A stretch of 64,000 nt of DNA, from NCBI GenBank assembly GCA_963721115.1, contig CAVRIA010000004.1, positions 1,116,001 through 1,180,000 of the forward strand, read 5' to 3'. Position 1 is the first letter of the stretch; the number at the start of each line of letters is the position of its first letter. Made by a program: the position numbers and the translations under genes. Source of the DNA: CAVRIA01 sp963721115. Its GTDB lineage: Bacteria; Desulfobacterota; Binatia; HRBIN30; CADEER01. Positions 38,264 through 45,019 of the stretch are shown here, one piece after another. The notes below the pieces were generated by a model that was not told the DNA's origin, did no database searches, and was given only the letters and a program-made list of their open reading frames with translations.

Positions 38264-38530
38264 ATGACATCAACCAAGAAAATCATTGAAGAGATCCGCC
38301 GCCTGTCGGCCCGCGAGCGTCGGATCGTCATCAAACATCTGGAACAGCTGAAGAGTAAGCCAGGAGCCGGTACGGCGCGGCGTTCCGGTATGCGCAGGAC
38401 CCGCGGAAGCCGGCCGTACGCTGCCTTGGTCGAGCTAGCCGGTACGGCGCACGGCAACTTCGACGACGTCTCCACCGAAAAATACCGCCACCTTGCTGAG
38501 GTATACGGCGACCCTCACGAGGACGAGTGA
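38264..38530 (+). CDS. Antitoxin-like protein paired with PIN toxin
   Basis: The 88-residue protein has an N-terminal helical segment (MTSTKKIIEEIRRLSARERR) and a linker rich in Arg/Ser. An acidic C-terminal tail (FDDVSTEKYRHLAEVYGDPH) would bind the toxin. ATG 38264 follows ccaggagagactc. The stop overlaps the GTG of the PIN gene by 4 bp. It is similar in layout to small VapB-type antitoxins, though no named DNA-binding fold is recognised. The call rests on coupling to vapC. Confidence 0.7.
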   Translation: MTSTKKIIEEIRRLSARERRIVIKHLEQLKSKPGAGTARRSGMRRTRGSRPYAALVELAGTAHGNFDDVSTEKYRHLAEVYGDPHEDE

Positions 38531-38937
38531 GAAGAGTCTTCGTCGACACGAGCGGCTTCTTCGCTTTACTCTGCGCGGAGGACCGCTCTCATCAGCAAGC
38601 TCGCCTGTTGTTCGCCGATGCGGACGAGCAGCGCTGGCGACTCATTACGACGAACGCGATCGTCATCGAAACGCACGCCCTTCTTCTCGCCAGACTGCGA
38701 GATGGGCGTCGACACGGCGTGCAGTTCCTCGAGCGCATTGAACGGACCGAGTTTCGTGTCGAACGCATTCGGGCTAGCGACGAGAAACGGGCAATCGCAC
38801 TGATCCGGCGGTACGCGGACAAGGACTACTCGCTCTGCGACGCGATCAGCTTTGTCGTCATGGAACGGCTGAAGTTGAACGAGGCCATCTCCTTCGACCG
38901 CCACTTTCGGGGGTATGGCCGCTTCGTACTACTCTAG
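38527..38937 (+). CDS. VapC-type PIN domain toxin
   Basis: A PIN-domain ribonuclease of 136 residues. It opens with RRVFVDTSGFFALLCAED, containing the first catalytic Asp. The middle has LITTNAIVIETHALLLARL (Glu), and the end has DKDYSLCDAISFVVMERL (Asp pair) and ISFDRHFRGYGRF. All four acidic positions are present, so it should be active. The GTG start overlaps the antitoxin stop. VapC toxins cleave tRNA or rRNA; the target is unknown. The downstream 170 bp to 39110 show nothing notable. Confidence 0.85.
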   Translation: MRRVFVDTSGFFALLCAEDRSHQQARLLFADADEQRWRLITTNAIVIETHALLLARLRDGRRHGVQFLERIERTEFRVERIRASDEKRAIALIRRYADKDYSLCDAISFVVMERLKLNEAISFDRHFRGYGRFVLL

Positions 38938-39109
38938 GCTCACACGGCCTGAATCGAACCACGGCCTTGCAGTCGGTTGAATCGAATCACCGGTCTACCG
39001 ACAAGGTGCGTCGGTCTTCGCGTGCTGTCAAAAAGCGTCCACACGATGCACGAATCAAGGCGACTCGTTGCGACGAGACACGAAGAGATGCGAATACAGG
39101 ACGCACACA

Positions 39110-40039
39110 TCAGGAGTTCTCGGCACGATATCCGGCGACGACGTCGTTGATATCGGTTGGTTGGAAAAACACTTCCGGGGGTTCCGGACTGCCCCAGACT
39201 GACCAGTTTCCCTCGAGCGGCCAGTTTTCGCGCGGCTGCCAGGCTCCGTCATCGGCGATTGTGTCCATGTCGGCAAAAAACTCGAAGAACGTACCGCTCG
39301 GGTCGCGCATGTACCAAAAGACGTTGCCACCGACGACGTGACGGCCGAGCCCGTCGATGTGTGCGTCGGGATGCGCGCGCACGTACAGGCTGGCCGCACG
39401 TGCGACGGCGTCGATGTCGTCATGTTCGAACGCATAGTGGTTGAGGTAGGGCACGGGGCCGGGTTGGATCAGGAAATTGTGGTGATCGGGCGAGCAGCGC
39501 AGGAAGAATGCGATGCCGGCGACAGCGTCGGACAGGCGGAATCCCAAGCCGTCGATGAAAAATTCCCGGGTCTTGTCGATCTCCGGAGTGCCGATGACGA
39601 CGTGGCCCAGACGACGCGGCGGTCTTGGCGCGGATTCCACCGTGACCTCGGCGCGCTCCCCCCGACGCGGTCGGTCGCCAGGCCGATTACAAACTCTCGA
39701 CGGCGGTGCGGCCACCTGGCGCTCGGGCGCCGGTTCGATGACAATCTCCCAGTGGTTGAGTGGATCGGTCACATGCAACTCGCCTTTGACGGTTCGTGAT
39801 GCAACGCCCATGCGATCGAGCCTCTCGGCGGTGTCCGCGAGGTCCTCTTCTCGCCGGCAGCCGATCCGTAGCTGGCGCAGCTGTCTGTACGGGGATTGTA
39901 CGATCTCGATCTGTCCGGGGAACTCGGCGGTCCCCCACGAGCCGTTGCCACCGTGAAGCCCGATCTCGTCGTAGAAGGTGTCGAGCTCCGAGGGATCCGG
40001 GACGCCGATCTTCATGCCGAGCAGTCGGTGTAGTGCCAT
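39110..40039 (-). CDS. VOC family / extradiol ring-cleavage dioxygenase-like protein
   Basis: The 309-residue protein has two vicinal-oxygen-chelate modules. The N-terminal one (GMKIGVPDPSELDTFYDEIGL) is degenerate. The C-terminal one has the metal ligands: His in RLGHVVIGTPEIDKTREFF, His in YLNHYAFEHDDIDAV, and Glu in GTFFEFFADMD. This matches type-I extradiol dioxygenases acting on catechols. ATG 40039 follows AAAGGAT. It is 29 bp downstream of a flavin monooxygenase in the same operon, a typical hydroxylase/ring-cleavage pair. The substrate is unknown; a chlorinated or substituted phenol is possible. Confidence 0.8.
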   Translation of the reverse strand: MALHRLLGMKIGVPDPSELDTFYDEIGLHGGNGSWGTAEFPGQIEIVQSPYRQLRQLRIGCRREEDLADTAERLDRMGVASRTVKGELHVTDPLNHWEIVIEPAPERQVAAPPSRVCNRPGDRPRRGERAEVTVESAPRPPRRLGHVVIGTPEIDKTREFFIDGLGFRLSDAVAGIAFFLRCSPDHHNFLIQPGPVPYLNHYAFEHDDIDAVARAASLYVRAHPDAHIDGLGRHVVGGNVFWYMRDPSGTFFEFFADMDTIADDGAWQPRENWPLEGNWSVWGSPEPPEVFFQPTDINDVVAGYRAENS

Positions 40040-40068
40040 AGCGGGATCCTTTCTCTGGTTGGTCGTGA

Positions 40069-41802
40069 TCAGTGGGTGCGGCCGAGGATCTGCCGCATGG
40101 CGCTCTCGAGCTCGCCGGAAGGATCTTGGACCATGCCTTGCGCGCGCCACGCTACGATGCGATCAGGGCGGACGAGCAGACAGCCGCGGTCACTGATTTC
40201 ACGTCGCCTCATCCAGTCTCCGAGAATGTCGTTGTTGGCTTGCCCCAGGCCGATCACCACCGGTGCGATGCTGACGCCCGTCGCTTGCGAAACGCGTTGC
40301 GCCGCCGCGTGCCAGCGATCGCCGCCAATCCCGGTCAGCAGCGTGAAGCATTCGTGGCTGCACAAATCCAGCGACGAAACCGGCTGGGCGCCGCGTTCCA
40401 ACCATACGTGTGGCAGCGGAGCACCGGGATGGGTAGTCGGGTGGTAGTAAAGCTCGGGATCGCGATCGTACGGGGGGAAGGAAGTGCCGTCGCCGACGAC
40501 GGCCACTGACTCGTAGCGCTGCCCGAGCTCGACGCCGTGCGCGTTGAACTGCCAGTTCATGATCTCGAGACCGCGCATCATTGCCTGCCGGGTTTCTTCG
40601 CCGTCGGGACTGAAGATACGCTCCAGGATCGCCTCCGCTGCCTCCCCTTTCTGGTCGGGGCGGAAACCGAGTGCTTCAATGTACGGGAACATCTCGCCGA
40701 CACTCTTGTTGGCGCGATCGACGACTTGGCGGCCGACCGGTTGTCGCTCTTCGTGGTAACTGTCCAGCAGCGAGTCCGCAGCCTTTCCCGAAGTGACCAG
40801 AGCCAGCTTCCACGCGAGGTTGTAGGTATCCTGAATCGACGTGTTGCTGCCGAGACCGTTTGCCGGAGGATGGCGGTGCGCCGCGTCGCCGGCGAGGAAC
40901 AGACGACGGTCGCGATATCGACCGGCGACGACATGGTTGAACTGCCATTCGCTGATCTTCTTGATCTTGATGGAAACATCGGGATCTCCAACGGCGGCAC
41001 GCACTCTCGATAGGACCGTTTCCTCGGAAGTCTCGGACGCGGCTCCGCCGTGACGTACGAAGATGGTACTCCACTCGGTCCACGGCTCGACGCATGTCCA
41101 GATGCTGAACACGTCCTCGTTGCCGGGACTGCAAGTGAAGAACAAGGCTCCCGAGCGGTGCTTGGTGTAACGGGTCAGATCGGCCTCGATCCAAACGGTG
41201 ATCGCGTTGGCGAGGCCGGAAGTCCCCTCGAAACGGAAGTCGCCGTTTTCACCGATGATCGTTCGTGCCCCATCGCAGCCGATTGCATAGCGCGAGAGGA
41301 TTTCGAGCTCGCGGCCATCGATGCGGTTGCGAACCGATGTCACGACACATTCCGCGGTTTGGCGGATGCCGACGACCTCGTGGTCGAAGCGAATGTCCGC
41401 GCCGAAACCGCGCGCCGCATCGAGAAGGATGGGCTCGAGTACGTGCTGTGGCGCATTGCACATCTCGCAGGGGCTGGCGGCCTTGTAGTCTGCAGAACGG
41501 TCCTCTCCCGTTCCCCAGGTCATCATGCGCGAGATTTCACGGCCCGCGAAGGAGGTGGCGAACACTTGCTTGCCCATCAGATGTTGAGGGAGAGCGCGTT
41601 GCATGACGCGCTCTTCGATACCGAAGTCCCGGAAGATCTCGACGGCGCGCTGATTGGTGATGTGAGCTCGCGGCGAGTCGGCGGTGCTGCCGTACTTCGT
41701 CACCGTCAGGGATGATACGCCGAGGCGAGCCAGCGAGGCTGCGGCGGTCAGCCCAGCAGGCCCGGCCCCGATGACGAGGACGTCGGTGGTCAGCTTGGCC
41801 AT
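40069..41802 (-). CDS. FAD-dependent aromatic-ring monooxygenase (PheA/TfdB-like)
   Basis: A class A flavoprotein monooxygenase of 577 residues that hydroxylates phenolic substrates with NAD(P)H and O2. FAD motifs are VLVIGAGPAGLTAAASLARL (GXGXXG), YAIGCDGARTIIGE (DG) and RLFLAGDAAHRHPPANGLGS (GD). It is followed by NTSIQDTYNLAWKLALVTSG and a C-terminal thioredoxin-like dimer domain (LTGIGGDRWHAAAQRVSQAT). ATG 41802 has AAAGGAGA. It is first in the operon with the ring-cleavage-like gene, divergent from tetR, with promoter boxes in between. Confidence 0.88.
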   Translation of the reverse strand: MAKLTTDVLVIGAGPAGLTAAASLARLGVSSLTVTKYGSTADSPRAHITNQRAVEIFRDFGIEERVMQRALPQHLMGKQVFATSFAGREISRMMTWGTGEDRSADYKAASPCEMCNAPQHVLEPILLDAARGFGADIRFDHEVVGIRQTAECVVTSVRNRIDGRELEILSRYAIGCDGARTIIGENGDFRFEGTSGLANAITVWIEADLTRYTKHRSGALFFTCSPGNEDVFSIWTCVEPWTEWSTIFVRHGGAASETSEETVLSRVRAAVGDPDVSIKIKKISEWQFNHVVAGRYRDRRLFLAGDAAHRHPPANGLGSNTSIQDTYNLAWKLALVTSGKAADSLLDSYHEERQPVGRQVVDRANKSVGEMFPYIEALGFRPDQKGEAAEAILERIFSPDGEETRQAMMRGLEIMNWQFNAHGVELGQRYESVAVVGDGTSFPPYDRDPELYYHPTTHPGAPLPHVWLERGAQPVSSLDLCSHECFTLLTGIGGDRWHAAAQRVSQATGVSIAPVVIGLGQANNDILGDWMRRREISDRGCLLVRPDRIVAWRAQGMVQDPSGELESAMRQILGRTH

Positions 41803-41840
41803 GAAGTTTCTCCTTTCGCGGGGCTGGCGGGTTGTGAGTT

Positions 41841-41894
41841 CATTATTCAGTCGACTGATAAGTGTTTGACATTCGCTTGTCAACTGAATAAGTT
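41841..41894. promoter_or_regulatory. Overlapping divergent promoters with two operator-like dyads
   Basis: Plus strand: TTGACA 41866-41871, 17 base spacer, TAAGTT 41889-41894, then ATG of tetR 6 bp on. Minus strand: TTGACA 41883-41878, 17 base spacer, TATCAG 41860-41855, then a leader of about 45 bases to the monooxygenase ATG. Two sites share ACTGA(A)TAAG: cattattCAGTCGACTGataag, a perfect CAGTCGACTG dyad, and tgtcaACTGAATAAG, 29 bp apart centre to centre. They cover the -10/-35 boxes of both promoters. The TetR neighbour is the likely ligand-responsive binder. Confidence 0.7.
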
Positions 41895-41900
41895 GTGGGC

Positions 41901-42500
41901 ATGACGACACGGGCCGAACAGTGCGAAGAAACCAGGGGAAAAATCGTCACGGCGGCTGTCGCCGCGTTCTCGAAGCTGGGATTTTACCGCGCGAGCACCC
42001 GGGAGATCGCAGCGCGAGCGGATACGAACCAGGGTCTCATCACGTATCACTTCCGCTCCAAGGAACTGTTGTGGCGGGCAGCGGTCGAGAGAATTTTCGC
42101 CGGATTACGCACGGCGCTGGCGCGGGTGCGGCCAAATCCCAATGAGGACACGCGCGAGCAGGCGCGGGAAACGATTCGACGATACGTTCGCTTTGCTGCG
42201 GCCCATCCGGAGTTGTTCTGGCTGCTGGTCGAAGAGGGCAAGAGCGGAGACCGCCGCATGCAGTGGTTGGTCGATACGTACCTGAAGCCGTTCTACGAGG
42301 GATTTCGGGAGCAGCTCGGGGAGTCATTGTCCGAGCAGGAGGAGTCATTGGAGCCACACGCGTTCTACGCTCTCGCCGGCGCGGCTTCATTGATGTTTGC
42401 CGTGGCTCCGGAGTGTCGCCAACTGACCGGCTTGAATCCGAAGCGAAAGCAAGCCGTAGAGATGCACGCCGAGTATGTCGCTCGGCTTTTCGTTCCATGA
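41901..42500 (+). CDS. TetR family regulator
   Basis: A DNA-binding repressor of 199 residues. The TetR_N HTH is GKIVTAAVAAFSKLGFYRAS, TREIAARADTNQGLITYHFR and SKELLWRAAVERIF. The C-terminal helical domain binds an unknown effector. ATG 41901 is preferred because the -10 box ends at 41894 and the message would be leaderless; GTG 41895 would touch the -10 box. It is divergent from the monooxygenase/ring-cleavage operon, which it probably represses until an aromatic inducer appears. The stop overlaps the start of a truncated metallo-hydrolase. Confidence 0.85.
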   Translation: MTTRAEQCEETRGKIVTAAVAAFSKLGFYRASTREIAARADTNQGLITYHFRSKELLWRAAVERIFAGLRTALARVRPNPNEDTREQARETIRRYVRFAAAHPELFWLLVEEGKSGDRRMQWLVDTYLKPFYEGFREQLGESLSEQEESLEPHAFYALAGAASLMFAVAPECRQLTGLNPKRKQAVEMHAEYVARLFVP

Positions 42501-42820
42501 CGCGGAGGCACCTTGCCCGGCGTTTCGCCTTGCTCGCGGCCGCCATGCTGGTGGTCGGAGCGATGGGATTCGCGATGCTGGGCGGCGTGGACGGCATAGA
42601 GCGGCGCGTCATCGAGCGGGTTCTCCAGGATCGCCGTTCCGAGCTCTTCGAGGACGGCCGACTCCACGTCTTCACGCTGGGCACGGGCTCGCCGCAACTG
42701 GGGGGAGGCCGCATGCCGGTGGCAAACGCCGTCATCGCCGGCGAAGAGTTCCTCGCCATCGACGCCGGCGAGGGAGCGAGCCGGACGATGGGAGAGCTGC
42801 GGCTTCCGCTCCAGCGGCGA
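42497..42820 (+). pseudogene. MBL-fold metallo-hydrolase, N-terminal fragment
   Basis: It starts ATG 42497, overlapping the tetR stop. The N-terminus is a signal/anchor (RRFALLAAAMLVVGAMGF), then LHVFTLGTGSPQLGGGRMPV and AVIAGEEFLAIDAGEGASRT, as in RNase Z-like MBL proteins. It is cut after about 106 residues, before the HxHxDH metal site. Reading continues into a foreign IS91 fragment until a stop at 43306. It cannot be active. Confidence 0.65.
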
Positions 42821-42824
42821 AATC

Positions 42825-43010
42825 GACATTTTGGCTTGTCCGGACTGCGGCGGCCGTCTGCGCCTGGTGGCGACGATCGAGCAGGCGGGGGTCATCGAGA
42901 AGATCCAGCATCGCGCTACTTCGAAAAGGGGATCGAGATGTGCGAGCGGCTCGGCGCCCACCCGACCCTGGCCCACACGCAGTACGAGTATGCTCGCACC
43001 TACAGCAGAC
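42825..43010 (+). mobile_element. Mosaic of IS91-family transposase C-terminus and a TPR-like fragment
   Basis: ACPDCGGRLRLVATIEQAGV followed by IEKI (42834-42900) is the C-terminal zinc-finger end of IS91-type transposases. Next, in another frame, YFEKGIEMCERLGAHPTLAH then TQYEYAR (about 42914-42990) matches the tail of LuxR/adenylate-cyclase TPR proteins. Both pieces are short and unrelated. The segment lies between an MBL fragment and a RAYT fragment. Confidence 0.6.
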
Positions 43011-43014
43011 GACC

Positions 43015-43621
43015 GACAGCGTCCTCGCGCTGTTCGGGGATCGGGAGGATGACGCGCGGGCCGCCTATCGACGCTTCGTGGCGGCGGGAATCGGGCAGGG
43101 CCGGCGTCCTGATCTCACCGGCAGCGGGCTGTGCAGGAGCCGCAGGCACTGGTTTGGGCGGCCGGGGAACGTCCGAGGTCGCGATCCGTGGGCGTTCGAC
43201 GAGCGGATTCTCGGTTCGAGCGACTTCGTCACGCGCGTCCTTGCCGAGCAGGAGAGTGCACCTGCCAACGTATCACCGCCGAGAAGCCCCGAAGAGGTCG
43301 ATGTAATCCTGTCGCGTCTCCTGCAGCGAGCGTCCGTGTGCTGCGGCGCGATGCCGTCGGAAGTTGCCAGCTCCTCGCGCCGCCCCGCCGCTGTTCGGGG
43401 CCGCGCATTGATCTCGAGGTGGGCGGTTCTGGAATGCGGTGTCGCGTCGAACGCGGTTGCTCGCTTTCTGGGAGTCAGCAGACAAGCGGTCAGACGGGGG
43501 CTAGAAAGATCTGAAGGGCGAGAGGCCGAGAACGGTTGCGAAGATGTCGCCGCTTCGCTGCCGGAGGTGCTGCTGGTGGCAACGATGAGATTCGTACGTA
43601 TAGTACCATCGTCCCCGTTCC
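43015..43621 (+). mobile_element. RAYT (REP-associated transposase) remnant, copy 2
   Basis: It reads SVLALFGDREDDARAAYRRF, RRPDLTGSGLCRS, DERILGSSDFVTRVLAEQES and the HTH end CGVASNAVARFLGVSRQAVR, in one frame for most of its length. It is longer than copy 1 because it keeps the 43101-43322 middle part. The 43323-43621 end is near-identical to 37716-38012 and ends in the same atagtaccatcgtccccgtt motif. The N-terminal HUH and catalytic part are missing. Confidence 0.75.
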
Positions 43622-43661
43622 TCCGTGAGGAGGTAATTTCCGGTGGACGACGCGCTTTAGC

Positions 43662-43979
43662 TCAAGCCGCTGCACGACGCGGCCGCAGCTCGACGACGAG
43701 CTCCAGGCCAAGCGCTGCGGCGATACGTCGGAGCGTGTCGAAACTCGGACTGGCGCCGCCGCCTTCGAGGCGCGCGATCGCCGGCTGCGTGCTGCCAATT
43801 CGAGAGGCCAGCTCCGCCTGCGTAATGCCGATACGCTCCCGCGCCTGTCGAACTCGTTCTCCCAGATCGAAGGCCTCTTTGGCCCGCCCATAACCCAGCC
43901 GACGTTCTTCGCTGTGGGCCTTGGCGCGCTTGATACTCGTCCAACTACGTCGTCTCGCCGCTGTCTTCTTCTGCGACAT
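43662..43979 (-). CDS. HigA-like XRE antitoxin
   Basis: The 105-residue protein has a basic N-terminus (KKTAARRRSWTSIKRAKAHS) and a helix-turn-helix: LGERVRQARERIGITQAELA, SRIGSTQPAIARLEGG and PSFDTLRRIAAALG. This matches HTH_3 antitoxins. It overlaps the toxin gene by 35 bp (toxin first), the normal HigBA order. It likely represses through the dyad at 44325-44344. It is intact. Confidence 0.82.
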   Translation of the reverse strand: MSQKKTAARRRSWTSIKRAKAHSEERRLGYGRAKEAFDLGERVRQARERIGITQAELASRIGSTQPAIARLEGGGASPSFDTLRRIAAALGLELVVELRPRRAAA

Positions 43980-44310
43980 GCTTCTCCTCGATGCACCGCT
44001 GCATTGCCTTGTACGCCCGTTCGATCTCGGCACGCTCATGCCGTCGCTGTTTACGAAACACCGTCAACAAGATGATCCGCCTCCCCGGCCCAATCCAATA
44101 GGACAACCGGAGCGCGTCGCCGCGAGCACCGAGATAGAAGCGCAGCTCTCGCAGTTTGCCTCGCAACTGGCGCGTGTAGGGCTGATCCAACAGGGGTCCG
44201 CGGTCTTTCAGCAGATCGATGTAGAACTCCGCACGGCCGAACTCCGTCGCGGGGAGCGCCTCGATCCAGTCCGCCACCTCAGGCTCGAGCTCGACGCTCC
44301 CCCACGACAT
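43945..44310 (-). CDS. RelE/HigB-like toxin (phage-derived Gp49-like)
   Basis: The 121-residue protein fits RelE/ParE-like HigB (DUF891) mRNA interferases: VELEPEVADWIEALP, GPLLDQPYTRQLRGKLRELR, FYLGARGDALRLSYWIGPGR, then RIILLTVFRKQRRHERAEIE, with the Arg/Lys-rich C-terminal strand. ATG 44310 is preferred: the ATG at 44328 falls in the -10 box, and the promoter is just upstream. The C-terminus overlaps the antitoxin gene. It is probably active. Confidence 0.82.
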   Translation of the reverse strand: MSWGSVELEPEVADWIEALPATEFGRAEFYIDLLKDRGPLLDQPYTRQLRGKLRELRFYLGARGDALRLSYWIGPGRRIILLTVFRKQRRHERAEIERAYKAMQRCIEEKHVAEEDSGETT

Positions 44311-44323
44311 CTTCTCGCACGAG

Positions 44324-44352
44324 AACATACCGAATCTGGTATGTCGATGCAA
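44324..44352 (-). promoter_or_regulatory. HigBA promoter with embedded operator dyad
   Basis: Minus-strand TTGCAT (44352-44347), 17 base spacer and TATGTT (44329-44324). The perfect dyad ACATACC-N6-GGTATGT at 44325-44344 overlaps the spacer and -10 box. This is typical of antitoxin autoregulation. The toxin ATG is 13 bp downstream of the -10 box. Confidence 0.7.
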
Positions 44353-44383
44353 GCAGACCGTGGGGTGACGATCCAGATTACCC

Positions 44384-44716
44384 GTCCGAAACATGATCCG
44401 CGCGGGCGTTCCTCAGTCCGTGGCCATGCGGATCTCCGGACATCGGACCATCAGCATGTTCAACCGCTACGACATCACCTCGGACGAGGATCGGCGCGAG
44501 GCGTTGAAGCGGACCCAGAGCTACGTTGCCGCGCTTCCGATCGAGCGGACCGTGGTTGCGATCGGAACCGGCGCGATTGAGAACAGGGACAAAACACGGA
44601 CAAAAAGGGCAGGGGGCCGGCCGCGCCGAGCGGCCAACCCCCTGATTTTCCAAGCTCCCCGGGCCGGACTCGAACCAGCGACCAATCGGTTAACAGCCGA
44701 TCGCTCTACCAACTGA
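44384..44716 (+). pseudogene. Tyrosine recombinase (integrase), C-terminal fragment
   Basis: VRNMIRAGVPQSVAMRISGH, RTISMFNRYDITSDEDRREA and LKRTQSYVAALP are the end of a phage-type integrase. It has the HxxR box (GHRTI) and the Tyr nucleophile in FNRYDI. The N-terminal and central parts, with the first catalytic Arg, are gone upstream of 44384. The frame runs on into the tRNA-Asn gene to a stop at 44716. It marks an old integration at this tRNA. Confidence 0.78.
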
Positions 44717-44727
44717 GCTACCGGGGA
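44655..44727 (-). tRNA. tRNA-Asn (GTT)
   Basis: The 73 nt cloverleaf on the minus strand has acceptor stem TCCCCGG pairing with CCGGGGA, D-arm tagctcagttggtagagc, anticodon arm ATCGGCTGTTAACCGAT with anticodon GTT, and T-arm gctggttcgagtccggc. The discriminator base is G. CCA is not encoded. An integrase fragment abuts its 3' end. Confidence 0.95.
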
Positions 44728-44804
44728 CCACGGAATCCCGATCGGCTACCACAGGACTACGCGCCGGGCAAGGTGGCTCTCGGCGTGGCATCAGGTCAAT
44801 GTTG

Positions 44805-45014
44805 GTGCGGCAAGATGCCTGCACCGAATGAAGTGCAGGCGGGACGCCCGCACCACAACCAAGCACGACGGGGGCAATGAGCTGGGAGTGCAGGCAAGAT
44901 GCCTGCACCACAAAGGGGCAACGGTGGGGGTGGGAGTGCAGGCAAGATGCCTGCACCACAACAGGGGCAAGCGAGTTGGAGGCTGGGAGTGCAGGCGGGA
45001 CGCCTGCACCACAA
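44805..45014 (+). repeat. Cluster of five GTGCAGGC hairpin repeats
   Basis: Units start at 44805 (degenerate), 44833, 44888, 44936 and 44989. Each is GTGCAGGC, 5 bases (aagat or gggac), GCCTGCAC and then CACAA: a perfect 8 bp stem in the best copies. Spacing is irregular (28-55 bp), with ggggca-type filler between. This is not CRISPR. It sits between tRNA-Asn and the phosphohexomutase end. Confidence 0.85.
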
Positions 45015-45019
45015 TGTCG

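Noticed and set aside
42263..43306. A single 347-residue protein over the mosaic
   Set aside because: It joins tetR shadow, MBL start, a shifted IS91 region and other fragments; no coherent domain order.
44805..45014. CRISPR array
   Set aside because: Repeats are palindromic with irregular 28-55 bp spacing and similar filler; no cas genes are near.
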